From JBEDUK01 sp963781595 (GTDB lineage: Bacteria; Actinomycetota; UBA4738): a stretch of 64,000 nucleotides of DNA. The position numbers and the translations under genes are program-made. The notes below the pieces were generated by a model. It did not search any database and was not told the origin of the DNA. It worked only from the letters and a program-made list of their open reading frames with translations. Location: assembly GCA_963781595.1 (NCBI GenBank), contig CAWAGG010000001.1:62001-126000 (forward strand), in the 5' to 3' direction. Positions 15,405 through 24,857 of the stretch are shown here, piece after piece. Within the stretch, counting starts at the first letter, position 1. Each line of letters begins with the position of its first letter.

Positions 15405-18213
15405 TCAGTGACGGTGGAAGTCGATCCGCTCCTCGCGGTGGAGCCTGACGAACGCCTCGACCACGCGCGGATCGAACTGCGTCCCCGAGGACAGCTTCAT
15501 CCTGCGGATCGCCTCCGACTCGGCCAGCGCGTCCCGGTAGGGACGGTCCGTCGTCATCGCGTGGAAGGCGTCGCACACGAACACGATCCTCGCCTCGAGC
15601 GGGATCTCCTCGCCGGCCAGGCCATCCGGGTATCCCTTCCCGTCCCAGCGCTCGTGGCACGCCCGGATGATCGGGCGGATCGGCTGGAGGAACGGGACCG
15701 GCGCCAGGATCTGTTCGCCGATCTCGGGGTGCAGGTTCATGATCCGGCGCTCCTCGGCCGTGAGCGGTGACGGCTTGCGGATGATCTCGCTGGGGACGCC
15801 GATCTTGCCGATGTCGTGGAACAGCGCCGAGATCTCGAGCCGCTTCAGCTCGTCGCCCCCCAGCCCGAGCTCGGCGCCGACGGTCAGCGACATCTCCGCC
15901 AGCGCGCGCGCGTGGTCGCTCGTGTACTCGTCCTTCGCCTCGAGGGCGTTCGCCAGCGCCTCGATCGTCGAGACGTAGGTCCGTTCCAGCTCGGCGTACC
16001 GCATCGCGTTGCCCATCGCGAGCGACGCGATGTCCGCGATGCCGCGCGCGAGCCGGATCTCGCGTTCGCTGAATCGATGTCCCGGCGCGAGCCCGACGAC
16101 CGCGATCAGGCCGACGCCGTCCGGGTCCCAGCGCATCGGCGCCGCCAGCGTCGGCCTCGGCGGGTGGAACGTCCGGTACTGGCGAGGCACCTTGCGCAGT
16201 GCCGACGCCGGGATGACGAACGGCTCGGTCATCGATCGCATGATCGACTCGGCCACCTCCGCGGGCGCGCTCATGTCGGTCAGCGAGTCCGCCATGTCCT
16301 CCCCGTAGCCCAGGTGCGCCACCATGCGGTACCGGCGATCCACGTCGAGGACCCATGCCTCGGCGACGGCGCACCGGATGAGCCCCGGGATCGCCGCCAG
16401 CGCCTGCTCCCAGATCGATGTGGCATCCCGCGCCTGGGTCAGCGCCTCCGACAGCTCGAGCAGGGCGCCGGAGACCTCGGCGGACTCGCGTTCGTTCTGG
16501 AAGAGGCGCGCGTTCTCGATCGCCACCGCCGCGTGCGAGGCGAGGACCTCGAGGAGCCGGAGGTCGCTCAAGTCGAACTGGTCGATGCCCAGCTTCGACA
16601 GCGTGACCGTGCCGGTGACACGGTCTCCGAACGCCATCGGCACGCACAGGATCGATTCGTCGATGTCGATCGTGCCGGGGAGCAGCACCGAGAACTCGCA
16701 GGTCGTCGCGTTCGGCGCGTAGAACGGTTGCCCGGTCTCGGCCACCCGACCGGTGATCCCCTCGCCCATCTTCGTCACCAGCGCGTCGAAGGTCTCGCCC
16801 CGGTACTCGAGCGAGCTCCCCGCGGAACGAAACCGGGAGCAGGGTCTCGCCGTCGGGCTGGAGGAGGTGGACACGGCAGTTGTGGTAGTCGATCAGGCTG
16901 CGCAGCTCAGCGGTGATCGTCTCGCTGATCCGCTGGACGTCGTTCAGCCGGTTCAGCTTCTGCGACAGGCTCTGGAGCATCTTCAGGTGCGCGACCGACC
17001 GCAGTTCGTCGCCCAGAGCCAGGTCCGCGGGCCGCGGTCGCGCGGATCCGTCGGGCGGCGCGGACCGGGCGCTCCCCGAACGGCGCTGCGTGGCCTTGGG
17101 CGCTACCTGGTCGTGGCCCCACACGGTGATCCGGTCCTTGCCCGCCGCCTTCGCCTCGCGGAGCGCTGCATCGGCGCATGCGACCAGGTCTCGCGCCGCC
17201 GAGGCCTGGGCCGGACCCTCGGCGATCCCCACGCTGATCGTCACGCTGCCCGCGTCGGTGACCGTGACCGCGCCGACGACGCAGCGGAGGCGCTCGCCGA
17301 ACGCGGCGGCCCCGACCCCGTCCACCCCGGGCAGGATGATGGCGAACTCCTCGCCCCCCACGCGGCACGCGATGTCCCCCGGCCGGCAGATCTCGCGCGA
17401 CGCGGCAGCGACCCCCTGCAGGACCTGGTCGCCGACGAGGTGCCCATAGGACCCGTTGACCCGGCTGAAGTCATCGATGTCGTAGAGCAGGAGGCTGACC
17501 GGCGCCTTGCGCAGCGACGCCCTGCGGAGCTCCTCCGCGAGTCGTTCGTGGAAGAACCGGTGGTTGTACAGGGCCGTGAGGTGGTCGGTGACCAGCTCGC
17601 GTTCGAGGCGCTCCCGGATCTCCGCGTTGTCGATCGCGAGGGCCGCGAGCCCGCCGAAGCGGATCGCGCGGGCGAACTCGTCCTCGTCGAAGACGTTCCC
17701 CTCGCCGAGCCGGTACAGGCAGAGCACGCCCTTCAGCTCGTCGCGCGCGACCAGCGGGATCGTGATCAGCGACTCCGGTTCGTCCGGCGTCCCGTCGATC
17801 TGGACCGCCCTGGGGTCGATCATGACCTCGCGGATCAGCTGCGGTTCGCCGGTCTCCGCGGTCCACCCCGTCAGCCCCTGGCCGAAGGCCATCGGACCCA
17901 TCGCCAGGATCTCCTCGGCCCACTTGTCACGGACGAGGACCGGCCGCAGGACCCGCAGGGGGAGGTCAGCCCGGTAAACGGTCAGCGTGTCGTGGGGGAC
18001 GATCTCCCGAAGGCCGTCCGCGACGGCCTCGAGCACGCGATCCAGCGAGCCCTCGGACACGAGCAGCTGCGTGATGTCCCCGAGCAGCCGGTCCGTCGAT
18101 CCGTCGGGGTCACGGGGTGTGGGTGCGGGGACGCCCTGGACCTGCACGCTGCGGAGCGGGCGATCCGCGCCGCTCTGCGTGGCTCCGGCTCCGATCGAAC
18201 GACGCTGTCCCAT
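15405..18213 (-). pseudogene. GAF-GGDEF-GAF-GAF-HD-GYP c-di-GMP enzyme, one frameshift
   Basis: Two overlapping frames encode one protein of about 936 residues. From ATG 18213 (GAGGGAGACG upstream) come a GAF domain, a GGDEF domain with the intact GGEEF motif (CRVGGEEFAIILPG) and the start of a second GAF (LLPVSFRGE). A one-base shift near 16,805-16,830 moves the frame. It then continues with the rest of that GAF, a third GAF-like region and an HD-GYP domain (HDIGKIG, HPEIGEQI, HERWDGKGYPDG, DAFHAMTTDRPY). Family knowledge: GGDEF makes and HD-GYP degrades c-di-GMP. If the shift is real, the cell makes a cyclase alone; if it is an assembly error, this is a bifunctional sensor enzyme. Confidence 0.8.
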
Positions 18214-18436
18214 CCGGTCGTCTCCCTCTCGGGCATCCGCCCCGCCCCGCGGGGCCGTACCTGTCGATTCACAGGCTCCCGTATTACATCGGTCGTCCTC
18301 CCCCGCATCAACAACGGAAGGGACCGAAAGGCGGATGCCATATACGGACGAAACAGGATATCTCCGGCTGCGGTTCGTGGCTTGCAACCGTGGCGAGGTC
18401 GTTCGCCGTCGCGACGGGAGGGTCGTGATGCTGCGA

Positions 18437-18442
18437 TAGGCT
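18437..18442 (+). promoter_or_regulatory. -10-like box TAGGCT before the PAC2 gene
   Basis: TAGGCT ends six bases before the GTG at 18449 and nine before the ATG at 18452, which predicts a leaderless transcript. The same TAGGCT hexamer precedes the GNAT gene (21395-21400) and lies upstream of the SHOCT gene (36601-36606). Confidence 0.4.
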
Positions 18443-18448
18443 TCAGGC

Positions 18449-19381
18449 GTGATGGACCCTCACGTCCGGTTCGACGGCCACCCCGCGCTCGAGCACCCCG
18501 CGCTCGTGTGCGCGTTCCACGGCTGGAACGACGGCGGCGAGTCGGCCTCGGTCGCTGCCCGCTACCTCGGTGAGCGCTGGGGAGCCACGCGGTTCGGGTC
18601 GATCGACCCCGAGGAGTTCTACGACTTCCAGGTGAACCGACCCACGGTACGGCTGGAGGACGGCGTGACCCGCGTGATCGAGTGGCCGGACGCCGCGTTC
18701 GCCGCCGCCTCGCCGCCGGGGCGCGACGTGATCTTCCTCACCGCGCCGGAGCCGAGCGTTCGGTGGCGATCGTTCACCGAGGCCGTCCTCGACGTCTGCC
18801 GCGAGTTCCGGGCGGACCTGCTCGTGACGCTCGGGGGATTCCTGGCCGACGTGCCGCACGACCGGCCGGTGCCGGTGGTCGGTTCCGCGCGCGACGGGCC
18901 CGAGGCCGAGCGGCTGGGGCTCACCGACTCGCGCTACGAGGGGCCGACCGGGATCCTCGGCGTGCTCCACGACGCGGCGAACCGCGGCGGCCTGCGTTCC
19001 GTCAGCCTGTGGGCCGCGGTTCCCCACCACCTCCCGGCTGGTCCGAACCCCAAGGCCGCGCTGGCGCTCGTCGAGCGGGCGTGCGCCGTGCTGGGGACCC
19101 AGGTGGACACCGACGACCTCGAGCTCGCCGTCGGTCGCTGGGAGCGAGGCGTTGCCCGGCTGCTCGAGGAGAACGACGACCTGCGCGAATACGCCTCCGG
19201 GCTGGGGCGCGAGGCCGACGATGGGGACGATGAACGCACCCTCGACCCGTCGGGGCAGTCGTCCTTCGGATCGCTCGCCGACCTCGGGATCGAGCAGATC
19301 CCCTCCGGCGACGCGCTCGCCGCCGAGGTCGAACGCTTCCTGAGGGATCAGCCACCGCGCGACCCCGGCGACGACGGCTGA
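18449..19381 (+). CDS. PAC2-family protein (proteasome-assembly-chaperone-like ATP-grasp fold)
   Basis: A 310-residue protein. Seen: HPALVCAFHGWNDGGESAS at the N-terminus, an acidic F-x-SIDPEEFYDFQ segment, LLVTLGGFLADVPH, ANRGGLRSVSLWAAVPHH and a C-terminal acidic tail. This matches the actinobacterial PAC2 family, a conserved single-copy protein related to archaeal and eukaryotic proteasome assembly chaperones. Its biochemical role in bacteria is unsettled. The start is GTG 18449, directly after a -10-like box, or the following ATG. It is divergent from the c-di-GMP gene across 235 bp. Confidence 0.85.
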   Translation: MMDPHVRFDGHPALEHPALVCAFHGWNDGGESASVAARYLGERWGATRFGSIDPEEFYDFQVNRPTVRLEDGVTRVIEWPDAAFAAASPPGRDVIFLTAPEPSVRWRSFTEAVLDVCREFRADLLVTLGGFLADVPHDRPVPVVGSARDGPEAERLGLTDSRYEGPTGILGVLHDAANRGGLRSVSLWAAVPHHLPAGPNPKAALALVERACAVLGTQVDTDDLELAVGRWERGVARLLEENDDLREYASGLGREADDGDDERTLDPSGQSSFGSLADLGIEQIPSGDALAAEVERFLRDQPPRDPGDDG

Positions 19382-19411
19382 CGGTCGACGGGCGGGACGC
19401 GGGAAGGACCC

Positions 19412-20197
19412 ATGGGCGAGCGAGCCACCGAGCGGCACCTGGTCGCGAGGCTCTCCGGGCGCAAGGCCCCGTTGCGGCCGCACGAGGGCCCGCTCGCGGA
19501 CGCGGACACGAAGCGCCCGAGCGCGAAGAGCGGGGCGCTGCGCGCCGGGGTGTTCGGCGTCAACGACGGACTCGTGTCGAACCTCTCTCTGATCATGGGG
19601 TTCACCGGCGCCGCCGCTGACAATCAGGTGGTGCTGCTGGCCGGCATCGCCGGCCTGCTGGCCGGGGCGTTCTCGATGGGCGCGGGCGAGTACGTCTCGA
19701 TGAAGGTGCAGCGGGAGCTGTTCGAGCGCCTCCTGCACATCGAGGCCCACGAGCTCGCGACGATCCCCGAGGAGGAGATGCGCGAGCTCGCCGAGATCTA
19801 CGAGCGGAAGGGGTTCCCGAAGGAGCTGGCCGAACAGGCCGCGCGCGTCGTGATGGAGGATCCGGAGGTCGCGCTCGAGACCCACGCCAGGGAGGAGCTC
19901 GGGCTCGATCCCGATGACCTGGGGTCACCATGGGGGGCGGCGATCTCGTCGTTCCTCACCTTCACGCTGGGCGCCGCCATCCCGCTCCTGCCCTTCGTGG
20001 TCGGCTCCGGGACGGCGGCGGTGATCGCCGCGATCGCCATGAGCGGCGTGGCGCTCTTCGCGGTCGGCGCGGCGATGTCGCGGTTCACCGGCCGTTCGCC
20101 GATCCTCTCCGGCCTGCGGATGCTCGTGGTCGGCGCGCTCGCCGCCGGAATCACCTACGCCGTCGGGCATCTGCTGAACGCCAGCGTCGGCGTCTGA
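19412..20197 (+). CDS. VIT1/CCC1-family iron/manganese transporter
   Basis: A 261-residue protein with five membrane segments. Seen: the family signature GVNDGLVSNLSLIMGF in the first helix, FSMGAGEYVSMKVQRE after the second, a soluble acidic helical insert rich in Glu (about residues 110-170) that corresponds to the metal-binding domain, and three C-terminal helices. Family knowledge: these carriers move Fe2+ or Mn2+ across membranes; bacterial members often act in detoxification. The start at 19412 (ATG) has GGAAGGACC upstream. It is 30 bp downstream of PAC2 and probably in the same transcript. Confidence 0.88.
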   Translation: MGERATERHLVARLSGRKAPLRPHEGPLADADTKRPSAKSGALRAGVFGVNDGLVSNLSLIMGFTGAAADNQVVLLAGIAGLLAGAFSMGAGEYVSMKVQRELFERLLHIEAHELATIPEEEMRELAEIYERKGFPKELAEQAARVVMEDPEVALETHAREELGLDPDDLGSPWGAAISSFLTFTLGAAIPLLPFVVGSGTAAVIAAIAMSGVALFAVGAAMSRFTGRSPILSGLRMLVVGALAAGITYAVGHLLNASVGV

Positions 20198-20206
20198 ACC
20201 CCGTAC

Positions 20207-20863
20207 TCATCCAGCGCCGGCCGCGGCGGCGTCGGCCACGATCACCAACCGGCCGGGGGCGATCCGTGCCGCGGGCACGTCCCGTCCGGCCAGCAGCCAC
20301 GAGAGGGGCTCCCGCTTGCCGCTCCCGGAGACGAGGAACGCCCCGAGCGCCGCCGACGACAGCGCCGGCACGGTCATCGAGACGCGCGGGACGAACGGCT
20401 CGAACCCGGCCTCCGGGACGCGCACGACCCATCGCTGCGTCTCCTCCACCTCGGGCCTGCCCGGGTACAGCGACGCGGTGTGCCCGTCGGGCCCGAGCCC
20501 GTAGACGGCCAGATCGAACCCGAGCTGTGCGCCGAACCGTTCGTGGAGCACGCGCTCGTACCCCTCGGCATCGCACGTCGCGCCGTCGATCGGGTACGCG
20601 CGTGCCGGAACGTGATCCAGCAGGGCGCGCGCCGCCATGCGCGCGTTCGACCGCTCGTCGGATGCCGGCACGCAGCGCTCGTCGCCGAAGAAGCATTCGA
20701 GTTCCCGCCACGGGTAGTCGACCTGCGCGAGGGCCCGGTAGAAGGCCTCGGGCGTCGAACCGCCGGACAGGACGACCGTGCGGGGACCCACCTCGAGGAA
20801 CAGCTCGACGGCCGCGGCGGCGACGTCGTCGACGACGAGGAGCTCCGGTTCGATCCGATCCAT
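20207..20863 (-). CDS. pgl: 6-phosphogluconolactonase
   Basis: A 218-residue protein of the DevB/Pgl family, the usual length. Seen: TVVLSGGSTPEAFYRAL, WRELECFFGDERCVP, a D-x-ATCDAEGYERVL region, LAVYGLGPDGHTASLYPG with the catalytic-histidine block, and RVSMTVPALSSA. Role: hydrolysis of 6-phosphogluconolactone in the oxidative pentose phosphate pathway, in the cytoplasm. No zwf or gnd gene is nearby, so the gene stands alone here. It converges on the VIT1 gene with only nine bases between stops. Confidence is high. Confidence 0.9.
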   Translation of the reverse strand: MDRIEPELLVVDDVAAAAVELFLEVGPRTVVLSGGSTPEAFYRALAQVDYPWRELECFFGDERCVPASDERSNARMAARALLDHVPARAYPIDGATCDAEGYERVLHERFGAQLGFDLAVYGLGPDGHTASLYPGRPEVEETQRWVVRVPEAGFEPFVPRVSMTVPALSSAALGAFLVSGSGKREPLSWLLAGRDVPAARIAPGRLVIVADAAAAGAG

Positions 20864-20903
20864 CGCCCGCCGCCGGTCGGAGCGCGAACCCAGCCGCCGC
20901 TCG

Positions 20904-21320
20904 CTACCCGACGATGGACGCGAGGGTGCCCCTCAGCGCGTCGTACTTCGCCGGACCGAGCTTGCGACGGATCCTCGCCTCGGCGGCCGTGACCGCCTTG
21001 CCGGCCTCGGCGCGCTCCCTCTGGCCCTTCGGCGTCAGGGACACGATCTTCGCCCGCGCGTCCTGGGGGTCGGGTGCGCGCTTGACCAAACCCATCCCGT
21101 CGAGGTCGTTCACGACCTGCATCATGGCCTGCTTCGTGATGCCGGCCCGCGCGGCGAGATCGGTCAGCCGAACGCCCTTCTTGTCGATCAGCAGGATCGC
21201 GGTGGCGTGCCGTGGGCTGAGGTCAGACGCGCCCCGTGCCTCGAGGGCGTCGTCCACCTGGGCGTCCAGGACGCGGAACGCCTCGAGCAACATCCGGTTC
21301 AGGTACTGCGTGTCTGCCAT
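20904..21320 (-). CDS. MarR-family transcriptional regulator
   Basis: A 138-residue protein with a winged helix: LSPRHATAILLIDKKG, LTDLAARAGITKQAMMQVVNDLD (recognition helix), then the wing VKRAPDPQDARAKIVSLTPKG. These are standard MarR features. ATG 21320 is chosen, with AGG nine bases upstream; the frame extends to 21356 with other possible starts. It is divergent from the GNAT gene, with TAGGCT between them. The ligand and targets are unknown; control of the adjacent acetyltransferase is possible but inferred. Confidence 0.82.
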   Translation of the reverse strand: MADTQYLNRMLLEAFRVLDAQVDDALEARGASDLSPRHATAILLIDKKGVRLTDLAARAGITKQAMMQVVNDLDGMGLVKRAPDPQDARAKIVSLTPKGQRERAEAGKAVTAAEARIRRKLGPAKYDALRGTLASIVG

Positions 21321-21409
21321 GCCCGCCATCCTGTCCGCAGGCCGCCGATCCGTCAACCCTCTTTACCGAATCGCAGCGAGGGACAGACGCCCGCTAGGCT
21401 GTGCGCTCG

Positions 21410-21931
21410 TTGAGCCAGGTGCCCGCGTTCGACATCCGACCCGTTCGGCCCGAGGAGTACGACGAGGCCGGCCGGATCGTCGCGCTCGCCTACCGGGAGT
21501 TCGTCCCGCCGGGCGAGGAGCGGCCCGACTGGCTCGAGTACCTCGACGCGCTCGCCGACGTCGCGGGACGCGTGGACCGAACGACCGTGCTGGTCGCCGT
21601 CGACCGGGCAGACACCGTCCTCGGGTGCCTCACGATCGAGGAGGACGACGTGATCGGGGACGACGACGAGTGGGTCGAAGCGGGCGCGAGCCACGTCCGG
21701 ATGCTCGGCGTCGACCCGCAGGCTCGCGGTCGCGGCGTCGGACGTGCGCTGATGGATGCCGCGATCGAACGCGCGCGCACACTGGAGAAGCGGTTCGTGA
21801 CGCTCCGGACCACGTCGCTCATGACCGCGGCACAGGGCCTGTACCGGTCGATGGGGTTCGAACCCGACCCGTCACACGACATCGTCCTGGACGACGGCTT
21901 CCGGCTGATCGCGTACCGCTTGGCCCTTTAG
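21410..21931 (+). CDS. GNAT-family N-acetyltransferase
   Basis: About 173 residues. Seen: FDIRPVRPEEYDEAGRIV at the N-terminus, then the acetyl-CoA binding block VRMLGVDPQARGRGVGRALMD with the R/Q-x-x-G-x-G/A motif, and a C-terminal LYRSMGFEPDP. Start choice: TAGGCT at 21395-21400 looks like a -10 box, which makes the GTG at 21401 too close; TTG 21410 or GTG 21419 fit a leaderless mRNA better. The acceptor substrate is unknown. It is divergent from the MarR gene. Confidence 0.8.
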   Translation: MSQVPAFDIRPVRPEEYDEAGRIVALAYREFVPPGEERPDWLEYLDALADVAGRVDRTTVLVAVDRADTVLGCLTIEEDDVIGDDDEWVEAGASHVRMLGVDPQARGRGVGRALMDAAIERARTLEKRFVTLRTTSLMTAAQGLYRSMGFEPDPSHDIVLDDGFRLIAYRLAL

Positions 21932-21948
21932 CCGCGGGCTGCGGGCCC

Positions 21949-23991
21949 TCAGCCCGACCGCACGACCTGGCCGGTCGCGAGCACTACGCCGTCCTCGCAT
22001 TCGGCTTCGACCTCGCCGCCTTGGAACTGCTGCTGGTACAGCTGCGCGTAGAGCCCGCCGCGTGCGAGCAGCTCGGGATGGGTCCCGCGCTCGACGATCC
22101 GGCCGCGGTCCACGACGAAGATCACGTCCGCCTCCAGGATCGTGGACAACCGGTGCGCGATCGCGATCGTCGTTCGGCCCTTCATCAGTGGGTCGAGCGC
22201 GGCCTGGACGAGACGCTCGGACGTCGTGTCGAGCGACGACGTCGCCTCGTCGAGGATCAGGATCCGTGGATCCTTCAGGACCACGCGGGCGATCGCCAGA
22301 CGCTGTTTCTCCCCGCCCGACAGGCGGTACCCGCGCTCCCCGACGACCGTGTCGTACCCGTCCGGCATCTCGACGATCCGGTCGTGGATGAACGCCGCGC
22401 GGGCCGCGCGCTCGATCTCCTCCTGCGTCGCCGCCGGCCTGCCGTAGAGGAGGTTCTCCCGCACGGTCGTGTGGAACAGGTACGTCTCCTGGGTCACGAC
22501 GCCGATGATCTCGCCGAGCGATTCGAGCTTGATGTCGTGGACGTCGATGTCGTCGATCTCGACGGCACCGTCGGTCGCGTCGTAGAGGCGTGGGACGAGG
22601 TACGTGATCGTGGTCTTCCCCGCCCCGCTGGGGCCGACCAGGGCGGCCAGCTGGCCGGGTTCGATCTCGAAGTCGACATCCTCGAGGTTCCACTCGCGCG
22701 AGCGCTCGTTCTCCAGGACCAGCTCGACCGCCGACGCCTCGACGTCTGGCGCGAGCGGTGCGCCCGACGCGACCATCGCCTCCGCGACCGGCTCCTGGTC
22801 AGCCTGGTCGGGCGCGTCCCTCGGCGTGTCGTAGCGGAAGAAGACGTGCCGGAGCCGCACCTTCCCACCGACCTCGGCGGGTGCGAGCGCGCGCGCGTCC
22901 GGCGCGTCCGTGATCTCGTGCTCCATGTCCAGGTAGTCGAAGATCCGCGAGAACAGCGCGAGCGAGGACTGCACCTCGACGCTCACCTGCAGCATCGAAC
23001 CGATCGGGAAGAACAGCCGGCTCTGGAGCGTCGTGAACGCGACGATCGTCGGCAGCGTGATCCCCGCGGCCGGGTTGCCGTTCATCACGATGCCCGCGAC
23101 CAGGTAGACGAGCGCCGGCATGATCGAGAAGAACACGCCGACGATCGCGAAGAACGACCGGCCGATCATCTGCTGGCGGATCTGGAGGTTCGCCAGGCGT
23201 TCGTTCTCGGCCCGGTAGCGCTCGATCTCGCGCGACTGACGGCCGAACGCCTTCGACAGCAGGATCCCGGAAACGCTGAGCGTCTCCTCCGCGATCGACG
23301 TGAGGTCGGCGAGCGACTCCTGCGTCTTGACCGCGACGACCTGCCGAGCGCGTCCGACCTTCCGCTGGAGGACCAGGAAGACCGGCAGCAGCGCCAGAGA
23401 TAGGAGCGTCAGCTGCCAGGACAGGTAGAACATCGCGATCAGCGTGCTCGCGATCGTGACGACGTTCGACAGGATGCCGCTGGCGGTGTCGGTCACGACC
23501 GACTGCACGCCGCCGACGTCGTTCTGCAACCGGGACTGGATCTCGCCCGTCCGCGTGGCGGTGAAGAATCGCAGCGGCATGTGCTGCAGGTGCGCGTACA
23601 GCGAGTTCCGGAAGTCCTGCATCACGCGCTGGCCGACCACGTTCGCCATGTAGGTCTGGCCGATCCCGATCGCCGCGGTCACGATCGGGATCAGGATCAT
23701 GAGCCCGACCAGCTCGAACAGTCGCTGCATGTCGATCGGCGTCGACTGGAGCGTCTCGAAGACCGGCTTGATCAGCAGGGGGTTCACCACGCCGAGCGCG
23801 GAGGTGATGATGATCAGGACCGCGACGATCGTGACCTTGCCCCGGTACGGCCGGAACGATCCGACGACGCGCTTGACGGTCCCGGGCGCGACCGGTGGCG
23901 CCTCCGGGTCGGGCAGGGTCGGGAACCAGTTCCCGTGCGGGCCGGCGCGGTCCCCCGCCGCACGCCGCATGCCCCGTCGCCCCGTCGCCAT
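21949..23991 (-). CDS. ABC exporter half-transporter (fused permease and ATPase) with an inserted linker
   Basis: A 680-residue protein. The N-terminal six-helix permease spans about residues 35-330. The ATPase domain has Walker A GPSGAGKTT, signature LSGGEKQRLAIARV, Walker B ILILDEATSSLD and H-loop AHRLST. This is the MsbA/lipid-drug exporter type, working as a dimer. Odd feature: about 45 residues rich in Ala, Glu and Pro are inserted between the A-loop strand (LRHVFFRYDTPR) and the strand before Walker A (WNLEDVDFEIEPG), where relatives have only a few residues. The start is ATG 23991; ATG 24003 is also possible. The cargo is unknown. Confidence 0.88.
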   Translation of the reverse strand: MATGRRGMRRAAGDRAGPHGNWFPTLPDPEAPPVAPGTVKRVVGSFRPYRGKVTIVAVLIIITSALGVVNPLLIKPVFETLQSTPIDMQRLFELVGLMILIPIVTAAIGIGQTYMANVVGQRVMQDFRNSLYAHLQHMPLRFFTATRTGEIQSRLQNDVGGVQSVVTDTASGILSNVVTIASTLIAMFYLSWQLTLLSLALLPVFLVLQRKVGRARQVVAVKTQESLADLTSIAEETLSVSGILLSKAFGRQSREIERYRAENERLANLQIRQQMIGRSFFAIVGVFFSIMPALVYLVAGIVMNGNPAAGITLPTIVAFTTLQSRLFFPIGSMLQVSVEVQSSLALFSRIFDYLDMEHEITDAPDARALAPAEVGGKVRLRHVFFRYDTPRDAPDQADQEPVAEAMVASGAPLAPDVEASAVELVLENERSREWNLEDVDFEIEPGQLAALVGPSGAGKTTITYLVPRLYDATDGAVEIDDIDVHDIKLESLGEIIGVVTQETYLFHTTVRENLLYGRPAATQEEIERAARAAFIHDRIVEMPDGYDTVVGERGYRLSGGEKQRLAIARVVLKDPRILILDEATSSLDTTSERLVQAALDPLMKGRTTIAIAHRLSTILEADVIFVVDRGRIVERGTHPELLARGGLYAQLYQQQFQGGEVEAECEDGVVLATGQVVRSG

Positions 23992-24049
23992 GGCTCCCAG
24001 CATAGCCACGCTTGCAGATGCGAAGTGACCCTCGCGGGCCGGCCGTCGC

Positions 24050-24760
24050 TCAGCGCGCGAGCGCGATGGCCCTGCCGAGCACGTCGTCCAGCATCGCGGG
24101 CGTGAGCTTGCCCGTGAACGTGTTCTGCTGGCTCGGGTGGAAGCACCCCAGCAACACCCGGTCGCCGATGGTCGCCTCCAAGCCATGGCCGAACCGCGGG
24201 CGAGGCCGCGGCACCGGCCGGCCGGCTGCGTCGAGCGCCCGGATCGCGCCGTCCCACGCGAACCCCCCGAGCGCCAGCACCACGCGGAGGGCCGGCAGGG
24301 CGCCGATCTCCCGGGCGAGGTACGGCAGGCACGCGTCCCGCTCCGCGGGAGTCGGACGGTTCCCCGGGGGCGCGCACCGGACCACGGCCGCGACGTACGC
24401 GCCGTCGAGCCGCAGGCCATCGCCCCGGCGCACCGAGGTCGGCTGGTTCGCCAGGCCCGCGCGATGGAGCCCGGCGAACAGGAAGTCGCCCGACCGGTCA
24501 CCGGTGAAGATCCGGCCGGTGCGGTTGCCTCCGTGTGCGGCTGGCGCCAGCCCAACGAGGAGGACCCGCGCGGACGGATCCCCGAACCCGGGGACCGGCT
24601 TGCCCCAGTAGTCCTCGCCGGCGAACGCGGCCCGCTTTTCGCGCGCGACCCGTTCGCGCCAGCTCACGAGCCGCGGGCACCGGCGACAGGACTCCACTTC
24701 CCAGCGCACGCGCTCCAGCGGACCGACGGTCTCCGGACCGGCGCCATCGTCCTTCGCCAT
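24050..24760 (-). CDS. Type 5 (UdgB-like) uracil-DNA glycosylase with an Fe-S cluster
   Basis: A 236-residue protein. Seen: C25-x-x-C28 (ESCRRCPRL) as the first pair of Fe-S ligands, motif 1 GLAPAAHGGNRTGR followed by IFTGDRSGDFL, cysteines in RCAPPGN and DACLPYL that would complete the cluster, and C-terminal CFHPSQQNTFTGKL. These are hallmarks of family 5 UDG, which removes uracil and some other deaminated bases from DNA. The N-terminal extension in the longer open frame lacks family similarity, so ATG 24760 is used. It is divergent from the response-regulator/kinase gene. Confidence 0.88.
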   Translation of the reverse strand: MAKDDGAGPETVGPLERVRWEVESCRRCPRLVSWRERVAREKRAAFAGEDYWGKPVPGFGDPSARVLLVGLAPAAHGGNRTGRIFTGDRSGDFLFAGLHRAGLANQPTSVRRGDGLRLDGAYVAAVVRCAPPGNRPTPAERDACLPYLAREIGALPALRVVLALGGFAWDGAIRALDAAGRPVPRPRPRFGHGLEATIGDRVLLGCFHPSQQNTFTGKLTPAMLDDVLGRAIALAR

Positions 24761-24857
24761 GGTCGTTCGGATGCTACAGATGAACATCACCACGACCGAT
24801 GCCCCCACAAGGAAACCGCGGGCGGTCGTTGTGTGACGAGCCCGGAGGCAGCACGCT

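Noticed and set aside
18214..18448. Possible c-di-GMP riboswitch upstream of the GGDEF/HD-GYP gene
   Set aside because: I looked for the GEMM core motifs on both strands and did not find them; only short GC-rich hairpins are present.
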